DNA from: Echinicola salinicaeni
GTDB taxonomy: Bacteria > Bacteroidota > Bacteroidia > Cytophagales > Cyclobacteriaceae
Reading direction: 5' to 3'
Assembly (NCBI RefSeq): GCF_014280965.1
Contig: NZ_JACODZ010000006.1
Span: 1-64,000 of the forward strand
DNA length: 64,000 nucleotides
The notes under the pieces are model-generated. The model made no database searches. It was not told where the DNA came from and saw nothing but the letters and a program-made list of their open reading frames with translations. This document shows, in pieces, positions 33,774 through 43,063 of the stretch (position 1 is its first letter; each line of letters starts with the position of its first letter). Position numbers and translations under genes: made by a program.

Positions 33774-34784
33774 CTATTCCGAACAGTTCTTACAAATTTC
33801 AATTTGACTTCTGTCACTGAGCAACTGCTGCCTAAATTGATTATAAAGTCGATTTTTCCATACTTGGTCAAGGTTCTGCTTAATCAAATTGCCCATAACA
33901 TGGCTGGCATCCTTATCGAAACAACAAGGAACCATATCTCCATCCCAGGTCACCACTGCACCCTGCCACATTCTCCAACATTTGTCTTTTATCTCCTTCT
34001 TAAGCTTCCATTTACCGTTTTTGAGCGGGAGGTACCTTGAAAATCTTAGGTCTGAAGGAATCAAATCAGAACCATTTTCATAATCGTAAATTTGTGCGGT
34101 TTTTAACTGAAGCTCATCCACTTCGAGCTCCCTTGCCAATTCCTTGATTTTTGGAATCTCATGTTCATTTTCTCCCGTTACCAAAAACTGAAAAATCACT
34201 TGTGGATAACCGGAATTTTGGGCCTTCCTTTCTTCAATTAATGATTGAATACCCGACTTGACCCGAGAAAGATTTCCTCCAATCCTGTAACGCTCATACA
34301 CAGTTTGTGTAGCACCATCTACAGAGACAATCAATTGCTTTAACCCAGAACTGACCACCTTGGAAACGGTTTTTTCATTTAAATAGTGAGCATTCGTGGA
34401 AGTAGCAGTGAAAATCTTTCTCTTATCAGCATAACTGACCAAATCCAAAAAATCAGGATGGAGAAAAGGCTCACCCTGAAAATATAGATGCAAATAGCTC
34501 AAGTGATGCGCTGATTCCTGTATGATCTTTTGGTAGCTTGATTTTTCCAACATTCCCCTTGGCCTAGTAAAACTCCTCAAACCTGAAGGACATTCGGGGC
34601 AGCGCAGATTACACCCTGTAGTTGGCTCAATAGACATGGCAGTAGGCAAGCCCTTGATCTTGGGCTTTTTGGTGAACCTCGACCAATAAAATGACATGTA
34701 CAGTAAACAAATATTGGTCAGCTTTGTCCATGTTAGATAGCTCAAATAAGCTTTACCCAATTTCCATTTACTTTTCCAATTCAT
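33774..34784 (-). CDS. radical SAM/SPASM domain protein
   Basis: 336 residues. The radical SAM cluster motif C-x3-C-x2-C is in GCNLRCPECPSGLR (about residues 58-65); the C-terminal SPASM-like part has CWRMWQGAVVTWDGDMVPCCFDK and ends ICKNCSE, giving Cys for further iron-sulfur sites. The family includes peptide-modifying and dehydrogenase enzymes, but members inside polysaccharide regions are common and their substrate is unknown. Transcribed in the same direction as the polysaccharide operon and upstream of it. Confidence 0.85.
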   Translation of the reverse strand: MNWKSKWKLGKAYLSYLTWTKLTNICLLYMSFYWSRFTKKPKIKGLPTAMSIEPTTGCNLRCPECPSGLRSFTRPRGMLEKSSYQKIIQESAHHLSYLHLYFQGEPFLHPDFLDLVSYADKRKIFTATSTNAHYLNEKTVSKVVSSGLKQLIVSVDGATQTVYERYRIGGNLSRVKSGIQSLIEERKAQNSGYPQVIFQFLVTGENEHEIPKIKELARELEVDELQLKTAQIYDYENGSDLIPSDLRFSRYLPLKNGKWKLKKEIKDKCWRMWQGAVVTWDGDMVPCCFDKDASHVMGNLIKQNLDQVWKNRLYNQFRQQLLSDRSQIEICKNCSE

Positions 34785-34858
34785 TCAGTTTCTCCATTAA
34801 CCATTATCCACCAAGGATAATCACAATAAGCCAAAAATTAAAACAAGAGTTAATTTCG

Positions 34859-36214
34859 TCAATTTTCCTTTGGGTCCAAAACATTAGTTACTCCATGAAG
34901 GACTCCATTGATAGCATGCTTATTCATAAAATCATTGACCAAAGCAGTTTGATTCACCTTAGGCCCATCCACACCAAGCGTCAATTCACTTCCCTCGAGC
35001 CAGGTATTTAATTTATCACCTTCTCTAAAATCTTGCGTAAAAACCCTACCCATTGACACATGGTATTGTAAGGTAGTCCTTAATAAATCCTCCTCTATTT
35101 GATAATAACCCGATACACCCAAGTCTTCATACCATGAATTGAAAGCGGCATTGTTTGGTGCAAATATGGTGAATGGACCAACACCTTCACCTTCCAGGTC
35201 ATTAATAAGGCCTGAATATATCATTGCCGCCTCAAATTCCGAATAATCCGCTGAAGTGCTGCTCTCTGAAAGTAGGACCACAAGGGATTTATTCGTCTTG
35301 TTATATACCCTATCTAAACTGTTGATAAGACCATTTCCAGCATGTATATCCCTATTAACAATAGTCGACTGTCCATTTATCCATAATCCCTCCGATATAT
35401 CCCTACTAAAATAGATCATATCTCCTTCTATTGTTTCTAAAGCACCTGGGACTAAATTGGCTGAATTTTCCATCCCTTGCATAATATATTGGGACATAAA
35501 AGCCCTCAAATTGGTAGAGGATAACCAGTCCTCTTTTGTTATACCTTGTTCATCAAAATAGGCATTAAATGCATCATTGCTTGGAATAAAGACGGTGTAT
35601 AATCCCTCACCAGAAAGTAATCCATCAAAACCTGTTTTCCTCAACCCCTCTACAAAAGTGGTAAATCCTAAACTTTCTGAAACCTCCAATATATTTAAAT
35701 TCACCGGTTCCAAAACTTGTTCGAGCCCATGGACCGCCCCATTGGAAGTTATAATATCCTTAACCAATATCTTGACCTCTGAATTAACCAACAACTGACC
35801 GTCTTCTTCAGACACAAACCAAAAAAAATCTGGAAGTAAGGTTTCTTGTACGCTTTCCAATAATGACTCACTACTTATTGTCCCTTCAGTCAAATGGTAG
35901 CTTATTATCCTTTTCCATTCTTTTAATGACCTGTCATCTACAGATTCAATGCCAATGGCTTCAAAAGCTTTGTTTGTAGGGGCCAAAAAGGTAAACTCCT
36001 CGTTACCATCCAATTGCTCTCCCAAATCAGTTAAGTCCAATACTTCGGACAATATTCGAAAGTTGGGGTCTTGGTTTATAAATTCGGTAATGGTAAATTG
36101 TTTAAAGTCAGGAGGGCTACTTTCTTCTTGGCATCCTAGCAAAAAGCCTAAAGCTACTATAAATAAAAATAGGCCATTTAATGTACTTATAAATTTGGCT
36201 TTGCCTGCATACAT
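34859..36214 (-). CDS. fasciclin-domain lipoprotein
   Basis: 451 residues. Lipoprotein signal with Cys28 in FLLGC. Three FAS1 (fasciclin) domains follow, each with a start such as FTFLAPTNKAFEAIG, YTVFIPSNDAFNAYF and FTIFAPNNAAFNSWY and an end such as SNGAVHGLEQVL, GNGLINSLDRV and INGVLHGVTNVL. FAS1 proteins mediate adhesion at the cell surface. Its neighbours are the radical SAM gene and the divergent gldB. Confidence 0.92.
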   Translation of the reverse strand: MYAGKAKFISTLNGLFLFIVALGFLLGCQEESSPPDFKQFTITEFINQDPNFRILSEVLDLTDLGEQLDGNEEFTFLAPTNKAFEAIGIESVDDRSLKEWKRIISYHLTEGTISSESLLESVQETLLPDFFWFVSEEDGQLLVNSEVKILVKDIITSNGAVHGLEQVLEPVNLNILEVSESLGFTTFVEGLRKTGFDGLLSGEGLYTVFIPSNDAFNAYFDEQGITKEDWLSSTNLRAFMSQYIMQGMENSANLVPGALETIEGDMIYFSRDISEGLWINGQSTIVNRDIHAGNGLINSLDRVYNKTNKSLVVLLSESSTSADYSEFEAAMIYSGLINDLEGEGVGPFTIFAPNNAAFNSWYEDLGVSGYYQIEEDLLRTTLQYHVSMGRVFTQDFREGDKLNTWLEGSELTLGVDGPKVNQTALVNDFMNKHAINGVLHGVTNVLDPKEN

Positions 36215-36343
36215 AGATTAACGATTTATTAAGCAGAATTTTTGTGAAACTACAAATGCCATGCTTAAGTTTACCTTTACAAATATAGCGCTATTAAAAA
36301 AAATCCTGACCTTTTATCTAATTACCAGAAAATAAACGCTCCA

Positions 36344-37342
36344 ATGAAAACGAATCCACTGATTCTTATAGCTATACTATTTTTTTTATTTTCCTGTCAA
36401 AAGGAAAACCAAGACTGCGAAATTTCTGAGGAGGTACAAGCCATTAAGGTAAATCTCAAAATAGAAAATTTAGAGGACCTTCTTTTTGAGGCCAAAGGGC
36501 AGGAGGACATAGATTATTTTCTTGAATCACATCCAGATTTCTCTACCAAATACCTCCAACAGGACCTTTACCCAAGCAAGGAAGCCTTAATATCCACGCT
36601 CGCTGAGATTCCTAAAGATACGCTTATGATAGAACTTTATCAGGAAGTAAAGAAGGAATTTTCCAATTTTGCCGAGATAGAAAAAGACTTGGAAATTGCT
36701 TTCAAGCACATCAAATATTTCTACCCCAACTTCCAAGTTCCCAAGGTTTATACCTTTGTCAGCGGCTTTACTTCTGATATATACCTGGATGAAGAAATGT
36801 TGGTCATCGGCTTAGACTATTTCCTACCCAATGAGCATCGCTTTCAACCACCAGAGATGCCAGAATATATAGCCAGAAGATATGATAAGGAACATCTTGT
36901 CCCCATGATCATAACGGCCATTTCTTCTGTGTTTAATGAAACTGATTTAAAAGACAACACCCTTCTTGCGGAAATGATCTATTATGGAAAGGCTTACCAT
37001 TTCACCAAATCAATGCTTCCTTGCACACCTGAAAAATTGATCATAGGATATACACCAGAAGAACTAGCCGCATGCTATTCGAACGAGGATTTTATCTGGA
37101 CGCATTTGATTGAGGAGGAGGCCATTTATGAAACCAATCCATTCAATATTAGAAAATACACCGGAGAAGCTCCCTCCACAGATATAATCAGTCCTGACGC
37201 ACCTGGACGGGTGGGCCGTTGGGTAGGCTGGAATATTGTCGATGCTTATAGGGAAAAGAATAATATTGGACTGGTGGAGCTAATGGCCGAAAAAGATGCC
37301 AAGAAAGTCTTTATGCAATCAGCATATAAACCTCGTCAATAG
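36344..37342 (+). CDS. gldB: gliding motility lipoprotein GldB
   Basis: 332 residues with a lipoprotein signal, Cys18 in LFSC. The body has the GldB pattern: YFYPNFQVPKVYTFVSGF, LVIGLDYFLP, and FIWTHLIEEEAIYETNPFNIRKYTGEAPST. GldB is needed for gliding and for type IX secretion function in flavobacteria, with a zincin-like fold in which the metal site is poorly conserved. Its last 32 bp overlap the 3' end of the convergent glycosyltransferase gene. Confidence 0.9.
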   Translation: MKTNPLILIAILFFLFSCQKENQDCEISEEVQAIKVNLKIENLEDLLFEAKGQEDIDYFLESHPDFSTKYLQQDLYPSKEALISTLAEIPKDTLMIELYQEVKKEFSNFAEIEKDLEIAFKHIKYFYPNFQVPKVYTFVSGFTSDIYLDEEMLVIGLDYFLPNEHRFQPPEMPEYIARRYDKEHLVPMIITAISSVFNETDLKDNTLLAEMIYYGKAYHFTKSMLPCTPEKLIIGYTPEELAACYSNEDFIWTHLIEEEAIYETNPFNIRKYTGEAPSTDIISPDAPGRVGRWVGWNIVDAYREKNNIGLVELMAEKDAKKVFMQSAYKPRQ

Positions 37343-38540
37343 CAGGCATGGGATATTTCTGAGGGTCAAGCGTAAACAAAAGCCTGCTGAGAGCCTTCTC
37401 TTTTGAAAAATGCAACACAGCCAAATTATTTGCTCTTTGCTTCATTTCTTTAAGTTTCCTTCTATCAGCATCCAGGACATCCATTTGCTTAATACCCTGT
37501 TCCATTTTATTGGCATCATATAAAATACCAAGTTTATTATGCTTGACCAAATTGTGAACCCACCCATGATGGTTGACCATAATAGCATTTCCCATGGCCA
37601 AAGCATCAAAAAATTTATTGGGACTGTTCGTTTTAAGTACAGGAAGATGATCAAAAGAAATAAAGGCAATATCTGTGATGGACAATAAGCTCCTTACAGC
37701 TGATTTATCTCCAAAAGGAAGAAATCGTAGGTTTTTAAGCCCCTTCTGCTTAGCAGATGCTTTTAGCTCAGGCAACTTCTTTCCTTTACCCATAATGGCA
37801 AACTGCCAATTTTTATTTCTTCTCTGCGACTCTTCTGCTAAATCCAACAATTCACCTACTGCATTGACATCTCCTATTGCCCCAGTATAGGCGATGCTCA
37901 AAGTCTCTTTATTCCAACCTAGTTTTTGAAGATAAGTCTCATCTTTGTGGTAGCTAGGCTTAAAAAAATCAACATCTGAAAAATTAGGAATCAAGCTAAC
38001 ATCAGCATCGGGAACCAAATCTTCAATATATTTTCTTATTCCAGGTGACAGGGCTACAATTTTCAAAGCATGTTGATAAATCCTCTTTTCTAAATTATAA
38101 AGAGCCTTTTTCAATATGGGGTTTTTCACTGCTCCTACCTGAACAGGTGCCTCAGGCCAAAGATCCCTAACCTCAAAAATATAAGGTATCGCTAATTTTC
38201 TCTTTGCCCATAAGCCAATAAGACCTGTGGTCAAAGGAGTTGAAGTTATATAAAGTAAATCAGGCCGGTTGAGCTTTTTCAATAAATATTTTGCCTGTCT
38301 TACAAATCTGAAAAACGCCACTGACCGCTTGGCAAAACCAAAAGAATTATCATAAGATACGGGAAGATAATGTACCCTAACGCCATCGACCAGCTTAAAA
38401 TCATATTCCTTGGCTGAATGGGCAGTGATCATCTCTACTTCCACGCCCGCATCCACTAGTCCCTTGGCAAGATGGTATGACCTCACCGCCCCTCCTTCTT
38501 GGGGCGTCACAAAATACTGATGGATATAAACGATTCTCAT
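37311..38540 (-). CDS. glycosyltransferase family 4 (WbuB-like)
   Basis: 409 residues, GT-B fold: RIVYIHQYFVTPQEGGAVRSYHLAKGL at the N-terminus, then SLIPNFSDVDFFKP, SIAYTGAIGDVNAVGELLDLAEE and SPNKFFDALAMGNAIMVNHHG. These features match WbuB-type N-acetylfucosaminyl/GlcNAc transferases. It overlaps the asparagine synthase gene by 4 bp and gldB by 32 bp tail to tail. Confidence 0.9.
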   Translation of the reverse strand: MRIVYIHQYFVTPQEGGAVRSYHLAKGLVDAGVEVEMITAHSAKEYDFKLVDGVRVHYLPVSYDNSFGFAKRSVAFFRFVRQAKYLLKKLNRPDLLYITSTPLTTGLIGLWAKRKLAIPYIFEVRDLWPEAPVQVGAVKNPILKKALYNLEKRIYQHALKIVALSPGIRKYIEDLVPDADVSLIPNFSDVDFFKPSYHKDETYLQKLGWNKETLSIAYTGAIGDVNAVGELLDLAEESQRRNKNWQFAIMGKGKKLPELKASAKQKGLKNLRFLPFGDKSAVRSLLSITDIAFISFDHLPVLKTNSPNKFFDALAMGNAIMVNHHGWVHNLVKHNKLGILYDANKMEQGIKQMDVLDADRRKLKEMKQRANNLAVLHFSKEKALSRLLFTLDPQKYPMPAIDEVYMLIA

Positions 38541-40330
38541 TTTTGGATGTTCCTATACCAACCTGCAAGCACAAAAAGGTTCCAGATTTGAAGGAAACTG
38601 TCATTAATATATAAACTCGGCTTCCTAGCTAAGTTAAGCATTTCTAAAGGAAAGTGCCGTCCCTCCTTAATTGCAAAATCCTTGATTTCTTTAAAAACTT
38701 TATTCCTAAAATCTGGATGTGATTTCAACCATTCTTTAATAGGCAATCCAAAACCTATTTTTTTTCTTTTAGCCAATTGTTTAAGCCCCGCATCCTCAAG
38801 AAGTTCCTTGATCCATTTTTTATTACCTAATCCTAAATGCGCTTCCTCCTCAAGTGACAAGCTCAACTCCACCAATCCCTTATCCAAATAAGGCGCCCTC
38901 CCTTCAATCCCGTGGCTCATCAATGCATTATCATGAATCTTCAATATATCATTTACCAAATAATATTGCCTGTCCCATTCTAACGCAGCTTTATAAGGAC
39001 TTAATTCTTTTGAAAAATATTTCAGAAATACATCAATATCTTTTTTGGGTATCCTTTGTAAGGAACTGAAATTTAAAAAAGTAACTTGTTCATTCTCATC
39101 TATCGCATAGGCCATTTTACTGACCTTTCGACTCAGAAAGGGCAATACCTTTCCTATCTTTGACATTTTCAGTAATGCTCCCTTATTTTTTAGATAGTAC
39201 CTAAAAGCGGCATGTCTACTGTACCCACTGAAAAGTTCATCAGCCCCTGCACCACTCACCAAGATCTTAACATGCTTTTTAGCTTCCTTCGCTATCATCC
39301 AACTGATGAAGCCTGCACTATCACCAATTGGCTGATCAAGTGAAGCCAAATAATCTTCCCAGTTCTCTAACACCAATTCTGGAGTAATCAGTATTTCGTG
39401 ATGAGCTGAATTATATTTCTTTGCTATATTTTTGGCATATTTTGAGTCTGGGTAAGCTTTTAAATATTTATCCTCGAAAGTAAGAGTAAATGTATGGAGA
39501 GGAATCCCTGTCTCCTCCACCCAAGTATGAAACAATAAACTACTGTCAGCACCCCCGCTCAACATTACACCTACAGGAACATCAGCTTGAAAATGCCTCA
39601 GCACAGCCTCAGTCAATAGTTCCTTGAATGCTTTCTTACCAGTAAATTCATTTTTACCAGACTTTGTAACTAGTTTAAAGGAGTCCAAAATTTCTCCCCT
39701 GAAATTTAATTTTATGACCTCTCCGGGCGCTAACTGGTTTACAGATTTAAAGAAACTTTTATCTGGAAAACTATGCCTACTATAATAATAGGGCAAATAT
39801 TGCTTAACATCCACAACAGTTTCTATCAAGCCTGAGGAAACTAATGCCCTTGCTTCTGAAGAAAACATCCATTGATCTCCTTGATGAGAATAATAAAGTG
39901 GCTTTTTTCCATATTCATCGCGCGCAATAATTATTTGTCCTTTATGCTTGTCCACAAAAGCAAAGGCAAACATTCCTTCTAGACCTTCTATTCCAGTCTC
40001 TCCCATAAGGATCAACCAGCGCAATAGCACCTCACTGTCGGACCTACTTTCAAAAGAAGTCCCCTGTTGGAGAAGTTGGTTTCTAAGCTCTTCAGAATTA
40101 TAAAGTGCTCCATTCCAAGCCAAAAAATATTGATTAGCAATACTCACCGGTTGATTTGCCCAATCACCAAGGTCAACGGTTTTTAACCTATTTCCGGCAA
40201 TAAACAAATCTGGATTAATTGACTTCCAAGATGACTGGTCTGGACCGCGGTGCCTAGTTGACTCCATCATAAGCTGAATGGCCTTCTCTCCTTCACCAGC
40301 AAAGTTCAATACCAAATTAATCCCGCACAT
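38537..40330 (-). CDS. asparagine synthase (glutamine-hydrolysing)
   Basis: 597 residues. Glutaminase domain with the nucleophile Cys2 in MCGINLV and RHRGPDQSS, then the synthase domain with the pyrophosphate loop VMLSGGADSSLLF and SGAGADELFSGYSRH. The E. coli-type AsnB is 554 residues, so this is slightly longer. In polysaccharide loci such enzymes often amidate sugar acids (for example uronic acids) instead of making asparagine; that is inference from the neighbouring glycosyltransferase. It lies 3 bp after nth. Confidence 0.85.
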   Translation of the reverse strand: MCGINLVLNFAGEGEKAIQLMMESTRHRGPDQSSWKSINPDLFIAGNRLKTVDLGDWANQPVSIANQYFLAWNGALYNSEELRNQLLQQGTSFESRSDSEVLLRWLILMGETGIEGLEGMFAFAFVDKHKGQIIIARDEYGKKPLYYSHQGDQWMFSSEARALVSSGLIETVVDVKQYLPYYYSRHSFPDKSFFKSVNQLAPGEVIKLNFRGEILDSFKLVTKSGKNEFTGKKAFKELLTEAVLRHFQADVPVGVMLSGGADSSLLFHTWVEETGIPLHTFTLTFEDKYLKAYPDSKYAKNIAKKYNSAHHEILITPELVLENWEDYLASLDQPIGDSAGFISWMIAKEAKKHVKILVSGAGADELFSGYSRHAAFRYYLKNKGALLKMSKIGKVLPFLSRKVSKMAYAIDENEQVTFLNFSSLQRIPKKDIDVFLKYFSKELSPYKAALEWDRQYYLVNDILKIHDNALMSHGIEGRAPYLDKGLVELSLSLEEEAHLGLGNKKWIKELLEDAGLKQLAKRKKIGFGLPIKEWLKSHPDFRNKVFKEIKDFAIKEGRHFPLEMLNLARKPSLYINDSFLQIWNLFVLAGWYRNIQK

Positions 40331-40333
40331 AAA

Positions 40334-41020
40334 TTATTTTTTGGAGCCGGACAATAGTTCTTTTTCTATCTCCATCTTCTCCCTATTCTTCTCATAATAC
40401 CTGCAAAAATGGGTAATATCACACTCCTCACACTTTGGCTTTCTTGCCAAGCAAACGTACCTACCATGCAGAATCAACCAATGATGGGCGATATGAATAT
40501 GTTCTTCAGGAATATGCTTGATCAATTGCTTTTCGACTTCCAAAGGGGTTTTGGCATTCTGAGGAACCAATCCTAACCTTTTAGATACCCTAAATACATG
40601 CGTATCCACAGCCATATTTGGTTGGTTCCAAACCACTGAAGTAATCACATTGGCTGTCTTCCTTCCTACACCTGGAAGTTTCACCAGCTCTTTTACGGTT
40701 GAAGGAATTTCGCTATTGAAGTCTTCTACCAACATCTTTCCCAAACCTAGCAAATGCTTGGTTTTATTATTGGGATAGGATACCGATTTGATATATGGAA
40801 ATAACTCATCAAAATTGGAAGAAGCTAAGTGTTCAGGAGTAGGGAAATCTCTAAAAAGCGCTGGCGTTACCATATTGATCCGCTTATCAGTACACTGCGC
40901 ACTGAGTACCACAGCTATCAAAAGCTGAAAGGGATTTTCATACTCTAATTCCGTTTCCGCCACAGGCATGTGTGTAGAAAAATAATCTGTAAACGCCTTG
41001 TATCGCTCCTTTTTCAACAT
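40334..41020 (-). CDS. nth: endonuclease III, DNA glycosylase/AP lyase
   Basis: 228 residues. Removes oxidised pyrimidines and cuts at abasic sites. Seen: SAQCTDKRIN with the catalytic Lys, helix-hairpin-helix LPGVGRKTANVI, catalytic Asp in AVDTHVFRVSKRLG, and the iron-sulfur motif C-x6-C-x2-C-x5-C at the C-terminus (CLARKPKCEECDITHFC). It is the first gene of a group with the asparagine synthase and the GT4. Confidence 0.95.
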   Translation of the reverse strand: MLKKERYKAFTDYFSTHMPVAETELEYENPFQLLIAVVLSAQCTDKRINMVTPALFRDFPTPEHLASSNFDELFPYIKSVSYPNNKTKHLLGLGKMLVEDFNSEIPSTVKELVKLPGVGRKTANVITSVVWNQPNMAVDTHVFRVSKRLGLVPQNAKTPLEVEKQLIKHIPEEHIHIAHHWLILHGRYVCLARKPKCEECDITHFCRYYEKNREKMEIEKELLSGSKK

Positions 41021-41085
41021 ATTCTATTTGCTTTATCCTTTCAAATATAATAGAAATCTATACCATTATTTAAGTCCTTGGCCAT

Positions 41086-41118
41086 AAAAAAACCCTCTGA
41101 ATAAGCATATTCAGAGGG
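41086..41118 (-). terminator. terminator after the sigma-factor operon
   Basis: On the minus strand an 11-bp stem CCCTCTGAATA/TATTCAGAGGG with a 4-base loop ends in seven T, about 20 bp after the stop of the small downstream gene at 41141. Confidence 0.88.
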
Positions 41119-41140
41119 CCTTCACCGATATTTCGTGATG

Positions 41141-41377
41141 TCAGACCTTTTGGAGTCCAGAAGTTTTGGCTTTCTCTTTTATTGAAGCGACCACCTTATC
41201 AGATGGTTCCAATATCAAACCGTTGATTTGATCAATGGTACTCAAAAAACCTAAATAATCCTGCATTAGATCATCGTCTTTGCGTAACATTTCCTCAAAT
41301 TCAATACTTTCTTCTTCACTCATTTCCTGATAGACATACCTTATCAGGTGATCATTTGGGGTAAAATATATTGTCAT
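41141..41377 (-). CDS. small acidic protein coupled to the ECF sigma factor
   Basis: 78 residues from the ATG at 41377; an ATG three codons upstream at 41386 is equally possible. Both lie inside the 3' end of the sigma gene, so the two overlap by 26-35 bp. The body has YVYQEMSEEESIEFEEMLRKDDDLMQDY, like the short acidic helix at the start of anti-sigma factors, but no membrane segment or zinc motif. I think of it as a soluble anti-sigma-like protein or sigma partner; that is inference from position and composition. Confidence 0.75.
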   Translation of the reverse strand: MTIYFTPNDHLIRYVYQEMSEEESIEFEEMLRKDDDLMQDYLGFLSTIDQINGLILEPSDKVVASIKEKAKTSGLQKV

Positions 41378-41954
41378 AGGCAACATTTATTTGTTTTAGT
41401 TTTTTCCTAATATTGATCAATGCATATCTCATCCTTCCAAGAGCCGTATTAATACTAACTCCTGTTTGATCAGCTATTTCCTGAAAACTCAAATCCATAT
41501 AATGCCTCATGATCAAGACTTGTTTCTGAGATTCAGGCAACTCATTGATTAAATCCCTTACCAATTCATGTGTCTCATCCTTGACCTTTTGGTCTTCGAC
41601 ATTATCCTCGGCAAATTTTAACGTATTGAATAAACTCGAACCATCCTCCATGACAATAGAGGGGTACCGCTTCATTTTTCTGAAATAATCTATGGCCAAA
41701 TTATGCGCAATACGCATAAGCCATGGTTGAAATTTACCTTCTTCGTTATACTTGTCTGAATTGAGGGTCTGGATTACTTTTACAAAAACATCTTGCAATA
41801 AATCCTCCGCTAATCCTTGATCTTTTACAATCATATAAATCGTGGTAAAAACACGCGATTTATATTTATCAACCAACACTTCGAAAGCTGCTTCGCTTCC
41901 ATTTCTATACTGAGCTATCAGCTCACTGTCTTTAGGTCCTAACCTTTTACTCAT
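41352..41954 (-). CDS. ECF-type RNA polymerase sigma factor
   Basis: 200 residues with sigma-70 region 2 (FEVLVDKYKSRVFTTIYMIVKDQGLAEDLLQDVFVKV and the RIAHNLAIDYFRK stretch) and region 4 (LPESQKQVLIMRHYMDLSFQEIADQTGVSINTALGRMRYAL). It directs RNA polymerase to an alternative promoter set, not identifiable here. Its stop lies inside the small following gene. Transcription is likely from the TTG/TACATTTG promoter at 42031-42061. Confidence 0.92.
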   Translation of the reverse strand: MSKRLGPKDSELIAQYRNGSEAAFEVLVDKYKSRVFTTIYMIVKDQGLAEDLLQDVFVKVIQTLNSDKYNEEGKFQPWLMRIAHNLAIDYFRKMKRYPSIVMEDGSSLFNTLKFAEDNVEDQKVKDETHELVRDLINELPESQKQVLIMRHYMDLSFQEIADQTGVSINTALGRMRYALINIRKKLKQINVAYDNIFYPK

Positions 41955-42351
41955 AAATTCTGACGTTTAAATAACGTAGAGGTTTATTTCATATTGCGGA
42001 TTTTAGGTGGGAAACTTAAATTATTATTCTCAAATGTATCGAATACAAAAACACAAAGCAATGAAATAAATGATTTTTTTATGCCGTCAAAACTCTCCTA
42101 ACAACAACTTTCAAAATATTCATCTGAATTGTCTCACAAAAACAAAACTTTCAATTGAATTAAAATTCTAAAATTTGGTGATTTTTCATGGAAAATTTCT
42201 TTTAAACCACCTGATTTACCCTAGTCTCCACCATAAGTATTTATTATTTGCCTATTCAGCAATTATTTTTCCACATATTAAGCTAACTGGCTCATTTATT
42301 GATCAGTAGAATTAGTAAGTATAAAATTTTTCATCTAAGCCCTTTATAACT
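41955..42351. other. intergenic region, holds one promoter
   Basis: This is an AT-rich divergent region between the sigma gene (minus) and a SIMPL-like lipoprotein gene (plus). Apart from the minus-strand promoter candidate at 42031-42061 I see no gene, no repeat and no stable hairpin. Confidence 0.5.
42031..42061 (-). promoter_or_regulatory. predicted promoter of the ECF sigma factor gene
   Basis: On the minus strand TTG at 42061-42059, 20 bases, TACATTTG at 42038-42031. The gene start is about 70 bases downstream. Confidence 0.6.
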
Positions 42352-42969
42352 ATGAGAATCATCCTCACAAATACCCTTCTTTACATCATCATTTGTACTT
42401 CTATCTTTTCCTGCAACCACCAGCCTAAGGAAGACCTTCAAACCATTGAGATAATTGGCGCTGCTGAAATCAATTTCGAATCCCTCAAACCTTGTTTGAA
42501 CATTAATTTTAATGGCCCAAAAGAAGGAAAAGAAAACTTGGAAAAACTGATGTCTACAGAGGAAATGAAGGCCTTTCAAGTAGAAAAAATGAATGAGAAC
42601 TACTACAAACCAAATAATCTAAAAAATGAACATTTTGAATATGGGGTCAACTATCGACTGATACTTAATCAAGAAGCTGATAGGGATATAATAAGTGAAA
42701 TACTCAAGGAAAATGGTATTACAGCAAACTTAAACAGTGGCGGACATTTTATTGAAAAAGCTGAAATTAATTCCAAAAACAGCCAAGGATTCAACAGCGC
42801 TATAGAAAATGCAAAGTCAAGAATCGATAAGTACGCCAACTCATTGGGAAAAAACTATAAAATATTATCCATTGAAGAAATTGATGACTACCAACAATTA
42901 CCCATTGATGGCATCATTTATAATAACAGCCTAATCAAAAAAGTAAAAGTAAAGGCCCAATTAGAATAA
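42352..42969 (+). CDS. lipoprotein with SIMPL-like (DUF541) C-terminal part
   Basis: 205 residues, lipoprotein signal with Cys21 in SIFSC. The body has IEIIGAAEINFE at the start and, near the C-terminus, AIENAKSRIDKYANSLGKNYKILSIEEIDD with KVKVKAQLE, the pattern of SIMPL/DUF541 proteins. That family is periplasmic or outer-membrane attached and has poorly understood roles. A single gene with no clear partner. Family call moderate. Confidence 0.65.
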   Translation: MRIILTNTLLYIIICTSIFSCNHQPKEDLQTIEIIGAAEINFESLKPCLNINFNGPKEGKENLEKLMSTEEMKAFQVEKMNENYYKPNNLKNEHFEYGVNYRLILNQEADRDIISEILKENGITANLNSGGHFIEKAEINSKNSQGFNSAIENAKSRIDKYANSLGKNYKILSIEEIDDYQQLPIDGIIYNNSLIKKVKVKAQLE

Positions 42970-43049
42970 AAATACGACTGTAAATACAATTAGGAACTTT
43001 TCACATTAATTCAGCTTTAAACAAATTACCATTTCACCTGTTCACTTGG

Positions 43050-43057
43050 TATCTTTG
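43050..43057 (+). promoter_or_regulatory. possible -7 element of uvrA
   Basis: TATCTTTG lies only 6 bases before the uvrA ATG at 43064, so transcription would start at or next to the start codon, a nearly leaderless mRNA. No TTG lies at the expected distance, which weakens the call. Confidence 0.35.
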
Positions 43058-43063
43058 TAAGCT

